From Phytophthora sp. 'mugwort' (Eukaryota; Oomycota; Peronosporomycetes; Peronosporales; Peronosporaceae), in assembly GCA_033558025.1 (NCBI GenBank), contig JAUCEF010000001.1:3534001-3598000 (forward strand): a stretch of 64,000 bases of DNA, written 5' to 3'. The notes under the pieces are model-generated. The model worked only from the letters and a program-made list of their open reading frames with translations, was not told the origin of the DNA and ran no database searches. The position numbers and the translations under genes were made by a program. Shown piece by piece: positions 44,882 to 54,478 of this stretch (its first letter is position 1; each line of letters opens with the position of its first letter).

Positions 44882-45389
44882 CTTCTTCACGTGAATTGGC
44901 TTTAGGTTGATAGGGTGTGGACAGGGTCTGATGGACTCGGACTTCTTGGACGGTGGTTCACTGAGGCGCTTGTGTTATACTCGGTGAATTCGCGAATGGG
45001 CTGAGCTGTCGAAGGACTCGCGAGCTTCCGTCTCCTGCATCGATGCTGCCCTCTGACTGGCTGGATAACTTCAAGGCCACGCAGACAAACCGGTATCTTG
45101 TCCGGTATCCGGTATGTTGCAAGGTTATCAGATGGTCATCGTGTCGGTATTGTAGGTACCAGCAGCTCGTCAATCTGCTCGCAATGATTCAGCTCCGGTA
45201 TGCGTGACAGCCCGTTACCTGCTACAAGGAGCGTTTGGTCAGCTTAAGCGGGAGGATTGCTAGACGGTGTCGTCAGTAGGTGGGTTGTTTGCTATGACTA
45301 TGCATCCGACTACCGTTAAAGTCAGTATGGCGCTGGGTGCCTGCTACATTGTAGTCGCCTTGAGTAGGTCTGGGAATCAATCTGATAGT

Positions 45390-45408
45390 GCAATGACGAG
45401 CAAATGAT
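45390..45408 (+). repeat. 19-bp direct repeat, first copy
   Basis: GCAATGACGAGCAAATGAT; the second copy is at 45602-45620, 212 bp away. The related form ATGACGAGCAAATGATT recurs at 48359-48375. Present upstream of each array copy that keeps the long spacer. Confidence 0.85.
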
Positions 45409-45610
45409 GGCGGCGAATTTTGGTCACGCTAAAATGTCAATTGTCCATGAAGCATCGAGATTAGGCTAATAAGCCATAAACTGGCATGGATTCGCGCGAA
45501 CACGCGAATTTGAGAGCTTTCATGACCCCAGTCGAACTTACGTTGGGCGAGTAGTCATGAAGGTATCGAAGACGAGGAATGCCATCCAGATCTGTTGAGA
45601 AGCAATGACG

Positions 45611-45984
45611 AGCAAATGATTACCGTGCCACGCCAGCTACAACCGAGTCAACGTCGCGAATTGACGGTGTAACAGCATCGATCTGTACCTATTGCTATTT
45701 GTAGCTGTATCCATATCCGCTTCTGCTGGTGCACTGATTTCATAAAGTATAGTGACGTAGCCAAGAATATTGTGGCAATAACTTGCAACGAGGTGCACTA
45801 CTCCAACTCTCACTTGATGACACCATGCGAGTTTCTGGCTGGATTCATGAACACTTGAATCTTAGCCGCTACCAGCCTGGCGAATTACATGTACGCGTGG
45901 ATATGGCATATATTCTAAAAAAATGTGATACGAGTTGTCGTAGCTTTAAGATTACGCGACTGCAACGCATGGTAATCATTTGCT
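45611..45984. repeat. MITE-like inverted repeat in xylose isomerase spacer
   Basis: AGCAAATGATTACC at 45611-45624 is the reverse complement of 45971-45984, extending by TGC with one mismatch. The 374-bp interval has no coding features. It recurs inverted at about 48705-49080 and 51740-52110. It may be a MITE that was carried along in the duplications. Confidence 0.6.
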
Positions 45985-46556
45985 GGTGGTTGCACCCCTC
46001 TCGATCGTAATCTGGTCGTGCTCCGTGCAACCCTCCACGAAATGATCACCACGTCGGGGGACAAGCTTGGGCACTCTACACATTCATCGCGGACGTAATT
46101 ATTCGCCACGAAATTCTTGCAAGCAATAAGTACCAATTTTACACAGCTTTAGCTACGATGATGGATCGGTGTCGACGGCTGTTGACAAAGTAAATAATCT
46201 TGAGCATGTAGACAACGCTGACGACGAGTAGTGCGGCTAGCAATAAGTTAATTATCATTGCTCGTGAGATTGTACCTTTTGCTATTACTAGTAGTAATAT
46301 TCATTGCCTTGCTTGTGCGTACAGAGAACAAACTTTCCCAGCTCTGGCCGCAGCGTGATTCTAAGGAGATAGTTAATCTGAGGGCGGCTTCTCATCTGGT
46401 CTCAACACACAAAACGTGTATAATCATCTTATACCTAGCTAGCCCAAATGGTTGGAATGGTTTACCACTTTGAATTATCCTGTTAAATGAACCACATTGG
46501 GAAGAAGATGGTCGACATGGGTGCTCACGCCGCTGCTATCCAGCATACGCCGGCCC

Positions 46557-47915
46557 TTACTGTACGCCACGGAAGAGCAGCAGCTCGGCGAGCTCCTGCT
46601 TGCCAGACACGTGGTCCGGCTCGCCAGCCTTCTTCGCGTAGGCAGCCACCTCCTCGAGAGTGGCCTTGCCCTCCTCGATGCGCTCGCCCAGCGTACTCTT
46701 CCACGAGGCGTAGCGTTGCTTGACCATCTCACCCAGCTCGTTCTTTTCGAGGAGTTTGGCCGTCTGGCGCAGGCCGCGTGCGAAGCAATCCATGGAGCCG
46801 ATATGCGCGATGAAGAGGTCCTCGAGGTCCGTCGACTCGCGGCGCACCTTCGCGTCGAAGTTGAGGCCTCCGGGCGCGAGGCCTCCCATCTCGACAACCT
46901 TCTTCATGACGAGTACGGCCTTCTTGTCATCCATGAGGAACTGGTCCGTGTCCCAGCCCACGAGCGGGTCACCCGTGTTGCAATCCACGGAACCCAGCAT
47001 CTTGTAGCTCGCAGCGTAGTAGATATCGTGCTCGTAGTCGTGGCCCGCGAGCGTCGTGTGGTTGGGCTCGATGTTGAGCTTGAAATCGTGCTGCAGGCCA
47101 TAGCTGTGCAGGAAGGCCATCACCGTGGCAGCGTCGTAGTCGTACTGGTGCTTCATGGGCTCGCGCGGCTTGGGCTCCACGAGGAACTGGAACGTGGCCC
47201 CCAGCTCCTTCTTGTACGCCACCACCAACTTAAAAAACGCCGCCATGTGGTCCAGCTCCGTCTTCATGTCGGTGTTGAGGATGCTCTGGAAGCCCTCGCG
47301 GCCACCCCAGAACACAAAGTTCTGTCCGCCCAGCTTCAGCGTGATCTCCATCGCCTTCTTCACGCGCGCCGCCGCGTGCGCGAATACCTTCATGTCCGGG
47401 TTGGTGCTGGCGCCGTTCATGAAGCGACGGTGGCCGAAGAGGTTGGTGGTTCCCCACAGACACTTGACACCAGTCTGTTTCTGCTTGTCCAGCAGATAGT
47501 CCGAGATCTCGTCCAACAGGCTTTGGGATTCTTCCAGGTTGGCACCCTCGGAAATCAGGTCCACGTCGTGGAAAGTGTAATACTTGACGCCCAACTTGGT
47601 GAACATCTCGAAGGCCGCGTCGGCTTTGCACTTGGCGGCTTCCAGCAGGCGCTCACGAGGAGACAAGTTCGAGTTCTCCAGGGGCTCGTTCCACAGGCGG
47701 TTCGTGTACGTCTCTCCGCCGAACGGATCAGCGCCCGTGTTGCCGAACGTGTGCCAGTAGCACACGGCAAAGCGACACCACTCCTCCATGCTCTTGCCCA
47801 GGATCACCTCAGACGCGTTGTATTCACGGTAGGCAAGCGGGCCCTTGGCGTTCTGGCCCTCGAACGTGACCTTGGGCACGCTAGGGAAGTATTCCTTCAC
47901 TTGGTGCTGCACCAT
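46557..47915 (-). CDS. xylA: Xylose isomerase, copy 2 (class II)
   Basis: Tandem copy exactly 3034 bp from copy 1, same strand, identical protein and apparently identical DNA, TAA stop. ATG at 47915. The 3' flank equals that of copies 1 and 3. The 5' flank is cut short: similarity to the other copies ends at 48267 (CAAGGAGCGTTT), so this copy lacks the 770-bp upstream block that the others keep and may be expressed differently. Confidence 0.95.
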   Translation of the reverse strand: MVQHQVKEYFPSVPKVTFEGQNAKGPLAYREYNASEVILGKSMEEWCRFAVCYWHTFGNTGADPFGGETYTNRLWNEPLENSNLSPRERLLEAAKCKADAAFEMFTKLGVKYYTFHDVDLISEGANLEESQSLLDEISDYLLDKQKQTGVKCLWGTTNLFGHRRFMNGASTNPDMKVFAHAAARVKKAMEITLKLGGQNFVFWGGREGFQSILNTDMKTELDHMAAFFKLVVAYKKELGATFQFLVEPKPREPMKHQYDYDAATVMAFLHSYGLQHDFKLNIEPNHTTLAGHDYEHDIYYAASYKMLGSVDCNTGDPLVGWDTDQFLMDDKKAVLVMKKVVEMGGLAPGGLNFDAKVRRESTDLEDLFIAHIGSMDCFARGLRQTAKLLEKNELGEMVKQRYASWKSTLGERIEEGKATLEEVAAYAKKAGEPDHVSGKQELAELLLFRGVQ

Positions 47916-48267
47916 CTTCTTCACGTGAATTGGCTTTAGGTTGATAGGGTGTGGACAGGGTCTGATGGACTCGGACTTCTTGGACGGTGGTTCACTGAGG
48001 CGCTTGTGTTATACTCGGTGAATTCGCGAATGGGCTGAGCTGTCGAAGGACTCGCGAGCTTCCGTCTCCTGCATCGATGCTGCCCTCTGACTGGCTGGAT
48101 AACTTCAAGGCCACGCAGACAAACCGGTATCTTGTCCGGTATCCGGTATGTTGCAAGGTTATCAGATGGTCATCGTGTCGGTATTGTAGGTACCAGCAGC
48201 TCGTCAATCTGCTCGCAATGATTCAGCTCCGGTATGCGTGACAGCCCGTTACCTGCTACAAGGAGCG

Positions 48268-49452
48268 TTTGAATAGCTAGGTGGTACCGTCAATGCGCTC
48301 TGAGATTGTGGGCTGTTTTGTTTTGGCTACGTAGCTTTCGGATTGATCCGATATTGCTATGACGAGCAAATGATTGCAGATACAAATTACATTAGGTCTT
48401 AGCACTACTAAGACCTAATGCTAGGTTGCAGAGACTCCGCCTTTGCTCCGGACGAGCTGCTATGGCACAGGTTCACGTCGTGGGCGTCAAGCTGTATTTT
48501 GTGAAAAATTGATACTGTCTGCAAGAATTTCGTAAGAATTCTTCAAGTCCGCGATGAATGTGTAGAGTGTTCTGCAGATTATGAATACCTGGCATGGACA
48601 AGGTTGTCCCCCGACGTGTACATGTACTGTCGACGACCATCAGTGATCATTTTGGGAAGGGCCATCGGCTACTGATTACAATCGAGAGGGGTGCAACCAC
48701 CAGCAAATGATTACCATGCGTTGCAGTCGCGTAATCTTAAAGGTACGACAACTCGTATCACATTTTTTTAGAATATATGCCATATCCACGCGTACATGTA
48801 ATTCGCCAGGCTGGTAGCGGCTAAGATTCAAGTGTTCATGAATCCAGCCAGAAACTCGCATGGTGTCATCAAGTGAGAGTTGGAGTAGTGCACCTCGTTG
48901 CAAGTTATTGCCACAATATTCTTGGCTACGTCACTATACTTTATGAAATCAGTGCACCAGCAGAAGCGGATATGGATACAGCTACAAATAGCAATAGGTA
49001 CAGATCGATGCTGTTACACCGTCAATTCGCGACGTTGACTCGGTTGTAGCTGGCGTGGCACGGTAATCATTTGCTCGTCATTGCTTCTCAACAGATCTGG
49101 ATGGCATTCCTCGTCTTCGATACCTTCATGACTACTCGCCCAACGTAAGTTCGACTGGGGTCATGAAAGCTCTCAAATTCGCGTGTTCGCGCGAATCCAT
49201 GCCAGTTTATGGCTTATTAGCCTAATCTCGATGCTTCATGGACAATTGACATTTTAGCGTGACCAAAATTCGCCGCCATCATTTGCTCGTCATTGCACTA
49301 TCAGATTGATTCCCAGACCTACTCAAGGCGACTACAATGTAGCAGGCACCCAGCGCCATACTGACTTTAACGGTAGTCGGATGCATAGTCATAGCAAACA
49401 ACCCACCTACTGACGACACCGTCTAGCAATCCTCCCGCTTAAGCTGACCAAA
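48268..49452. other. Asymmetric centre of the palindrome
   Basis: 1185 bp. 48268-48690 is unique to the centre or only distantly related to the spacers. 48690-49452 is the upstream block of copy 3 and matches those of copies 1 and 4 with a few changes (for example GGTACGAC in place of GCTACGAC near 48743). Older, diverged similarity to the spacer can be traced out to about 48500. No gene seen. Confidence 0.8.
48390..48420. repeat. 13-bp fold-back with 5-nt loop
   Basis: CATTAGGTCTTAG, loop CACTA, CTAAGACCTAATG. Perfect; near the centre of the large palindrome. Confidence 0.9.
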
Positions 49453-49804
49453 CGCTCCTTGTAGCAGGTAACGGGCTGTCACGCATACCGGAGCTGAATC
49501 ATTGCGAGCAGATTGACGAGCTGCTGGTACCTACAATACCAACACGATGACCATCTGATAACCTTGCAACATACCGGATACCGGACAAGATACCGGTTTG
49601 TCTGCGTGGCCTTGAAGTTATCCAGCCAGTCAGAGGGCAGCATCGATGCAGGAGACGGAAGCTCGCGAGTCCTTCGACAGCTCAGCCCATTCGCGAATTC
49701 ACCGAGTATAACACAAGCGCCTCAGTGAACCACCGTCCAAGAAGTCCGAGTCCATCAGACCCTGTCCACACCCTATCAACCTAAAGCCAATTCACGTGAA
49801 GAAG

Positions 49805-51163
49805 ATGGTGCAGCACCAAGTGAAGGAATACTTCCCTAGCGTGCCCAAGGTCACGTTCGAGGGCCAGAACGCCAAGGGCCCGCTTGCCTACCGTGAATAC
49901 AACGCGTCTGAGGTGATCCTGGGCAAGAGCATGGAGGAGTGGTGTCGCTTTGCCGTGTGCTACTGGCACACGTTCGGCAACACGGGCGCTGATCCGTTCG
50001 GCGGAGAGACGTACACGAACCGCCTGTGGAACGAGCCCCTGGAGAACTCGAACTTGTCTCCTCGTGAGCGCCTGCTGGAAGCCGCCAAGTGCAAAGCCGA
50101 CGCGGCCTTCGAGATGTTCACCAAGTTGGGCGTCAAGTATTACACTTTCCACGACGTGGACCTGATTTCCGAGGGTGCCAACCTGGAAGAATCCCAAAGC
50201 CTGTTGGACGAGATCTCGGACTATCTGCTGGACAAGCAGAAACAGACTGGTGTCAAGTGTCTGTGGGGAACCACCAACCTCTTCGGCCACCGTCGCTTCA
50301 TGAACGGCGCCAGCACCAACCCGGACATGAAGGTATTCGCGCACGCGGCGGCGCGCGTGAAGAAGGCGATGGAGATCACGCTGAAGCTGGGCGGACAGAA
50401 CTTTGTGTTCTGGGGTGGCCGCGAGGGCTTCCAGAGCATCCTCAACACCGACATGAAGACGGAGCTGGACCACATGGCGGCGTTTTTTAAGTTGGTGGTG
50501 GCGTACAAGAAGGAGCTGGGGGCCACGTTCCAGTTCCTCGTGGAGCCCAAGCCGCGCGAGCCCATGAAGCACCAGTACGACTACGACGCTGCCACGGTGA
50601 TGGCCTTCCTGCACAGCTATGGCCTGCAGCACGATTTCAAGCTCAACATCGAGCCCAACCACACGACGCTCGCGGGCCACGACTACGAGCACGATATCTA
50701 CTACGCTGCGAGCTACAAGATGCTGGGTTCCGTGGATTGCAACACGGGTGACCCGCTCGTGGGCTGGGACACGGACCAGTTCCTCATGGATGACAAGAAG
50801 GCCGTACTCGTCATGAAGAAGGTTGTCGAGATGGGAGGCCTCGCGCCCGGAGGCCTCAACTTCGACGCGAAGGTGCGCCGCGAGTCGACGGACCTCGAGG
50901 ACCTCTTCATCGCGCATATCGGCTCCATGGATTGCTTCGCACGCGGCCTGCGCCAGACGGCCAAACTCCTCGAAAAGAACGAGCTGGGTGAGATGGTCAA
51001 GCAACGCTACGCCTCGTGGAAGAGTACGCTGGGCGAGCGCATCGAGGAGGGCAAGGCCACTCTCGAGGAGGTGGCTGCCTACGCGAAGAAGGCTGGCGAG
51101 CCGGACCACGTGTCTGGCAAGCAGGAGCTCGCCGAGCTGCTGCTCTTCCGTGGCGTACAGTAA
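49805..51163 (+). CDS. xylA: Xylose isomerase, copy 3 (class II)
   Basis: Plus-strand copy with ATG at 49805 (the GTG at 49796 is rejected), 452 residues, TAA stop, protein identical to the others. It keeps the long upstream block (48690-49452) and the common 3' flank. It diverges from copy 2 across the palindrome centre, 1.9 kb between start codons, so the two could share regulatory sequence. Confidence 0.95.
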   Translation: MVQHQVKEYFPSVPKVTFEGQNAKGPLAYREYNASEVILGKSMEEWCRFAVCYWHTFGNTGADPFGGETYTNRLWNEPLENSNLSPRERLLEAAKCKADAAFEMFTKLGVKYYTFHDVDLISEGANLEESQSLLDEISDYLLDKQKQTGVKCLWGTTNLFGHRRFMNGASTNPDMKVFAHAAARVKKAMEITLKLGGQNFVFWGGREGFQSILNTDMKTELDHMAAFFKLVVAYKKELGATFQFLVEPKPREPMKHQYDYDAATVMAFLHSYGLQHDFKLNIEPNHTTLAGHDYEHDIYYAASYKMLGSVDCNTGDPLVGWDTDQFLMDDKKAVLVMKKVVEMGGLAPGGLNFDAKVRRESTDLEDLFIAHIGSMDCFARGLRQTAKLLEKNELGEMVKQRYASWKSTLGERIEEGKATLEEVAAYAKKAGEPDHVSGKQELAELLLFRGVQ

Positions 51164-52838
51164 GGGCCGGCGTATGCTGGATAGCAGCGGCGTGAGCACC
51201 CATGTCGACCATCTTCTTCCCAATGTGGTTCATTTAACAGGATAATTCAAAGTGGTAAACCATTCCAACCATTTGGGCTAGCTAGGTATAAGATGATTAT
51301 ACACGTTTTGTGTGTTGAGACCAGATGAGAAGCCGCCCTCAGATTAACTATCTCCTTAGAATCACGCTGCGGCCAGAGCTGGGAAAGTTTGTTCTCTGTA
51401 CGCACAAGCAAGGCAATGAATATTACTACTAGTAATAGCAAAAGGTACAATCTCACGAGCAATGATAATTAACTTATTGCTAGCCGCACTACTCGTCGTC
51501 AGCGTTGTCTACATGCTCAAGATTATTTGCTTTGTCAACAGCCGTCGACACCGATCCATCATCGTAGCTAAAGCTGTGTAAAATTGGTACTTATTGCTTG
51601 CAAGAATTTCGTGGCGAATAATTACGTCCGCGATGAATGTGTAGAGTGCCCAAGCTTGTCCCCCGACGTGGTGATCATTTCGTGGAGGGTTGCACGGAGC
51701 ACGACCAGATTACGATCGAGAGGGGTGCAACCACCAGCAAATGATTACCATGCGTTGCAGTCGCGTAATCTTAAAGCTACGACAACTCGTATCACATTTT
51801 TTTAGAATATATGCCATATCCACGCGTACATGTAATTCGCCAGGCTGGTAGCGGCTAAGATTCAAGTGTTCATGAATCCAGCCAGAAACTCGCATGGTGT
51901 CATCAAGTGAGAGTTGGAGTAGTGCACCTCGTTGCAAGTTATTGCCACAATATTCTTGGCTACGTCACTATACTTTATGAAATCAGTGCACCAGCAGAAG
52001 CGGATATGGATACAGCTACAAATAGCAATAGGTACAGATCGATGCTGTTACACCGTCAATTCGCGACGTTGACTCGGTTGTAGCTGGCGTGGCACGGTAA
52101 TCATTTGCTCGTCATTGCTTCTCAACAGATCTGGATGGCATTCCTCGTCTTCGATACCTTCATGACTACTCGCCCAACGTAAGTTCGACTGGGGTCATGA
52201 AAGCTCTCAAATTCGCGTGTTCGCGCGAATCCATGCCAGTTTATGGCTTATTAGCCTAATCTCGATGCTTCATGGACAATTGACATTTTAGCGTGACCAA
52301 AATTCGCCGCCATCATTTGCTCGTCATTGCACTATCAGATTGATTCCCAGACCTACTCAAGGCGACTACAATGTAGCAGGCACCCAGCGCCATACTGACT
52401 TTAACGGTAGTCGGATGCATAGTCATAGCAAACAACCCACCTACTGACGACACCGTCTAGCAATCCTCCCGCTTAAGCTGACCAAACGCTCCTTGTAGCA
52501 GGTAACGGGCTGTCACGCATACCGGAGCTGAATCATTGCGAGCAGATTGACGAGCTGCTGGTACCTACAATACCAACACGATGACCATCTGATAACCTTG
52601 CAACATACCGGATACCGGACAAGATACCGGTTTGTCTGCGTGGCCTTGAAGTTATCCAGCCAGTCAGAGGGCAGCATCGATGCAGGAGACGGAAGCTCGC
52701 GAGTCCTTCGACAGCTCAGCCCATTCGCGAATTCACCGAGTATAACACAAGCGCCTCAGTGAACCACCGTCCAAGAAGTCCGAGTCCATCAGACCCTGTC
52801 CACACCCTATCAACCTAAAGCCAATTCACGTGAAGAAG
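51164..52838. other. Spacer between xylose isomerase copies 3 and 4
   Basis: Inverted counterpart of 44882-46556, with the same repeats. No gene. Confidence 0.8.
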
Positions 52839-54197
52839 ATGGTGCAGCACCAAGTGAAGGAATACTTCCCTAGCGTGCCCAAGGTCACGTTCGAGGGCCA
52901 GAACGCCAAGGGCCCGCTTGCCTACCGTGAATACAACGCGTCTGAGGTGATCCTGGGCAAGAGCATGGAGGAGTGGTGTCGCTTTGCCGTGTGCTACTGG
53001 CACACGTTCGGCAACACGGGCGCTGATCCGTTCGGCGGAGAGACGTACACGAACCGCCTGTGGAACGAGCCCCTGGAGAACTCGAACTTGTCTCCTCGTG
53101 AGCGCCTGCTGGAAGCCGCCAAGTGCAAAGCCGACGCGGCCTTCGAGATGTTCACCAAGTTGGGCGTCAAGTATTACACTTTCCACGACGTGGACCTGAT
53201 TTCCGAGGGTGCCAACCTGGAAGAATCCCAAAGCCTGTTGGACGAGATCTCGGACTATCTGCTGGACAAGCAGAAACAGACTGGTGTCAAGTGTCTGTGG
53301 GGAACCACCAACCTCTTCGGCCACCGTCGCTTCATGAACGGCGCCAGCACCAACCCGGACATGAAGGTATTCGCGCACGCGGCGGCGCGCGTGAAGAAGG
53401 CGATGGAGATCACGCTGAAGCTGGGCGGACAGAACTTTGTGTTCTGGGGTGGCCGCGAGGGCTTCCAGAGCATCCTCAACACCGACATGAAGACGGAGCT
53501 GGACCACATGGCGGCGTTTTTTAAGTTGGTGGTGGCGTACAAGAAGGAGCTGGGGGCCACGTTCCAGTTCCTCGTGGAGCCCAAGCCGCGCGAGCCCATG
53601 AAGCACCAGTACGACTACGACGCTGCCACGGTGATGGCCTTCCTGCACAGCTATGGCCTGCAGCACGATTTCAAGCTCAACATCGAGCCCAACCACACGA
53701 CGCTCGCGGGCCACGACTACGAGCACGATATCTACTACGCTGCGAGCTACAAGATGCTGGGTTCCGTGGATTGCAACACGGGTGACCCGCTCGTGGGCTG
53801 GGACACGGACCAGTTCCTCATGGATGACAAGAAGGCCGTACTCGTCATGAAGAAGGTTGTCGAGATGGGAGGCCTCGCGCCCGGAGGCCTCAACTTCGAC
53901 GCGAAGGTGCGCCGCGAGTCGACGGACCTCGAGGACCTCTTCATCGCGCATATCGGCTCCATGGATTGCTTCGCACGCGGCCTGCGCCAGACGGCCAAAC
54001 TCCTCGAAAAGAACGAGCTGGGTGAGATGGTCAAGCAACGCTACGCCTCGTGGAAGAGTACGCTGGGCGAGCGCATCGAGGAGGGCAAGGCCACTCTCGA
54101 GGAGGTGGCTGCCTACGCGAAGAAGGCTGGCGAGCCGGACCACGTGTCTGGCAAGCAGGAGCTCGCCGAGCTGCTGCTCTTCCGTGGCGTACAGTAG
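52839..54197 (+). CDS. xylA: Xylose isomerase, copy 4 (class II), with a different 3' flank
   Basis: ATG at 52839, 452 residues, identical protein. The stop is TAG where the other three have TAA, and the 3' flank is only distantly similar to theirs (both contain a GGC/GTCGACC...CATCTTCTTCCC-like arrangement). So identity ends at the second base of the stop codon. This is the outermost copy on the right and may retain the ancestral 3' flank while its body was homogenised. Confidence 0.95.
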   Translation: MVQHQVKEYFPSVPKVTFEGQNAKGPLAYREYNASEVILGKSMEEWCRFAVCYWHTFGNTGADPFGGETYTNRLWNEPLENSNLSPRERLLEAAKCKADAAFEMFTKLGVKYYTFHDVDLISEGANLEESQSLLDEISDYLLDKQKQTGVKCLWGTTNLFGHRRFMNGASTNPDMKVFAHAAARVKKAMEITLKLGGQNFVFWGGREGFQSILNTDMKTELDHMAAFFKLVVAYKKELGATFQFLVEPKPREPMKHQYDYDAATVMAFLHSYGLQHDFKLNIEPNHTTLAGHDYEHDIYYAASYKMLGSVDCNTGDPLVGWDTDQFLMDDKKAVLVMKKVVEMGGLAPGGLNFDAKVRRESTDLEDLFIAHIGSMDCFARGLRQTAKLLEKNELGEMVKQRYASWKSTLGERIEEGKATLEEVAAYAKKAGEPDHVSGKQELAELLLFRGVQ

Positions 54198-54478
54198 GGG
54201 TCGACGTCGTTGGACAGCCTCTTACTTGAGGCATGAGCAGTCATGTACTTGGGTGGTTGATCATCTTTTTTCCCGTCGTTGCGGTACAAATGATATGATG
54301 TCTTTCGTTTCAAAGTTATAATTCATTACCGTCATTTAGCAACTGATGCGTACTACCGTTAGTACTGGTTCCTTTGCTTATACTGTAATGTTGTCGAACT
54401 GTTTGGTATTCAATCGTATTTAATGATATTAATGATATCACAAATACTTACCGTATTGCAAAATTGACACATGTCACG
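54198..54478. other. Intergenic region
   Basis: 3' flank of copy 4, then AT-rich 5' flank of the nucleotidase gene. No gene seen. Confidence 0.5.

Larger units (their letters stand above)
44882..46556. other. Spacer between xylose isomerase copies 1 and 2
   Basis: 5' flank of copy 1 and 3' flank of copy 2. Matches the reverse complement of 51164-52838 almost perfectly; one visible substitution (CGTGTCGGTATTG here, CAATACCAACACG there). Contains a MITE-like repeat and two direct 19-mers. No gene; the small open frames are shared by all spacers and lack features. Confidence 0.8.
43524..48267. repeat. Left arm of the xylose isomerase palindrome
   Basis: 4744 bp, the reverse complement of 49453-54196 (paired coordinates sum to 97720 at every gene boundary, so no net indels). 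It contains copies 1 and 2. Only one substitution was noticed by eye. The outer end lies inside the stop codon of copy 1. Confidence 0.9.
49453..54196. repeat. Right arm of the xylose isomerase palindrome
   Basis: Reverse complement of 43524-48267. Contains copies 3 and 4, which are tandem with a 3034-bp period. Confidence 0.9.

Noticed and set aside
43463..44905. 480-codon open frame antisense to xylose isomerase, repeated in every copy
   Set aside because: It mirrors the strong third-position GC bias of the sense gene, has no recognisable domain, and the sense frame carries all catalytic motifs.
49796..49804. GTG start three codons before the xylose isomerase ATG
   Set aside because: Non-ATG initiation is not expected in a eukaryotic nuclear gene, and the ATG at 49805 leaves the full domain.
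43523..54197. Bacterial contamination as the source of the xylose isomerase genes
   Set aside because: The genes are embedded in oomycete-type spacers and flanked by intron-containing eukaryotic genes; no bacterial neighbours are present.
54464..54478. Extended N-terminus of the second 5'-nucleotidase
   Set aside because: Starts at TTG; the ATG at 54479 gives a natural hydrophobic N-terminus.
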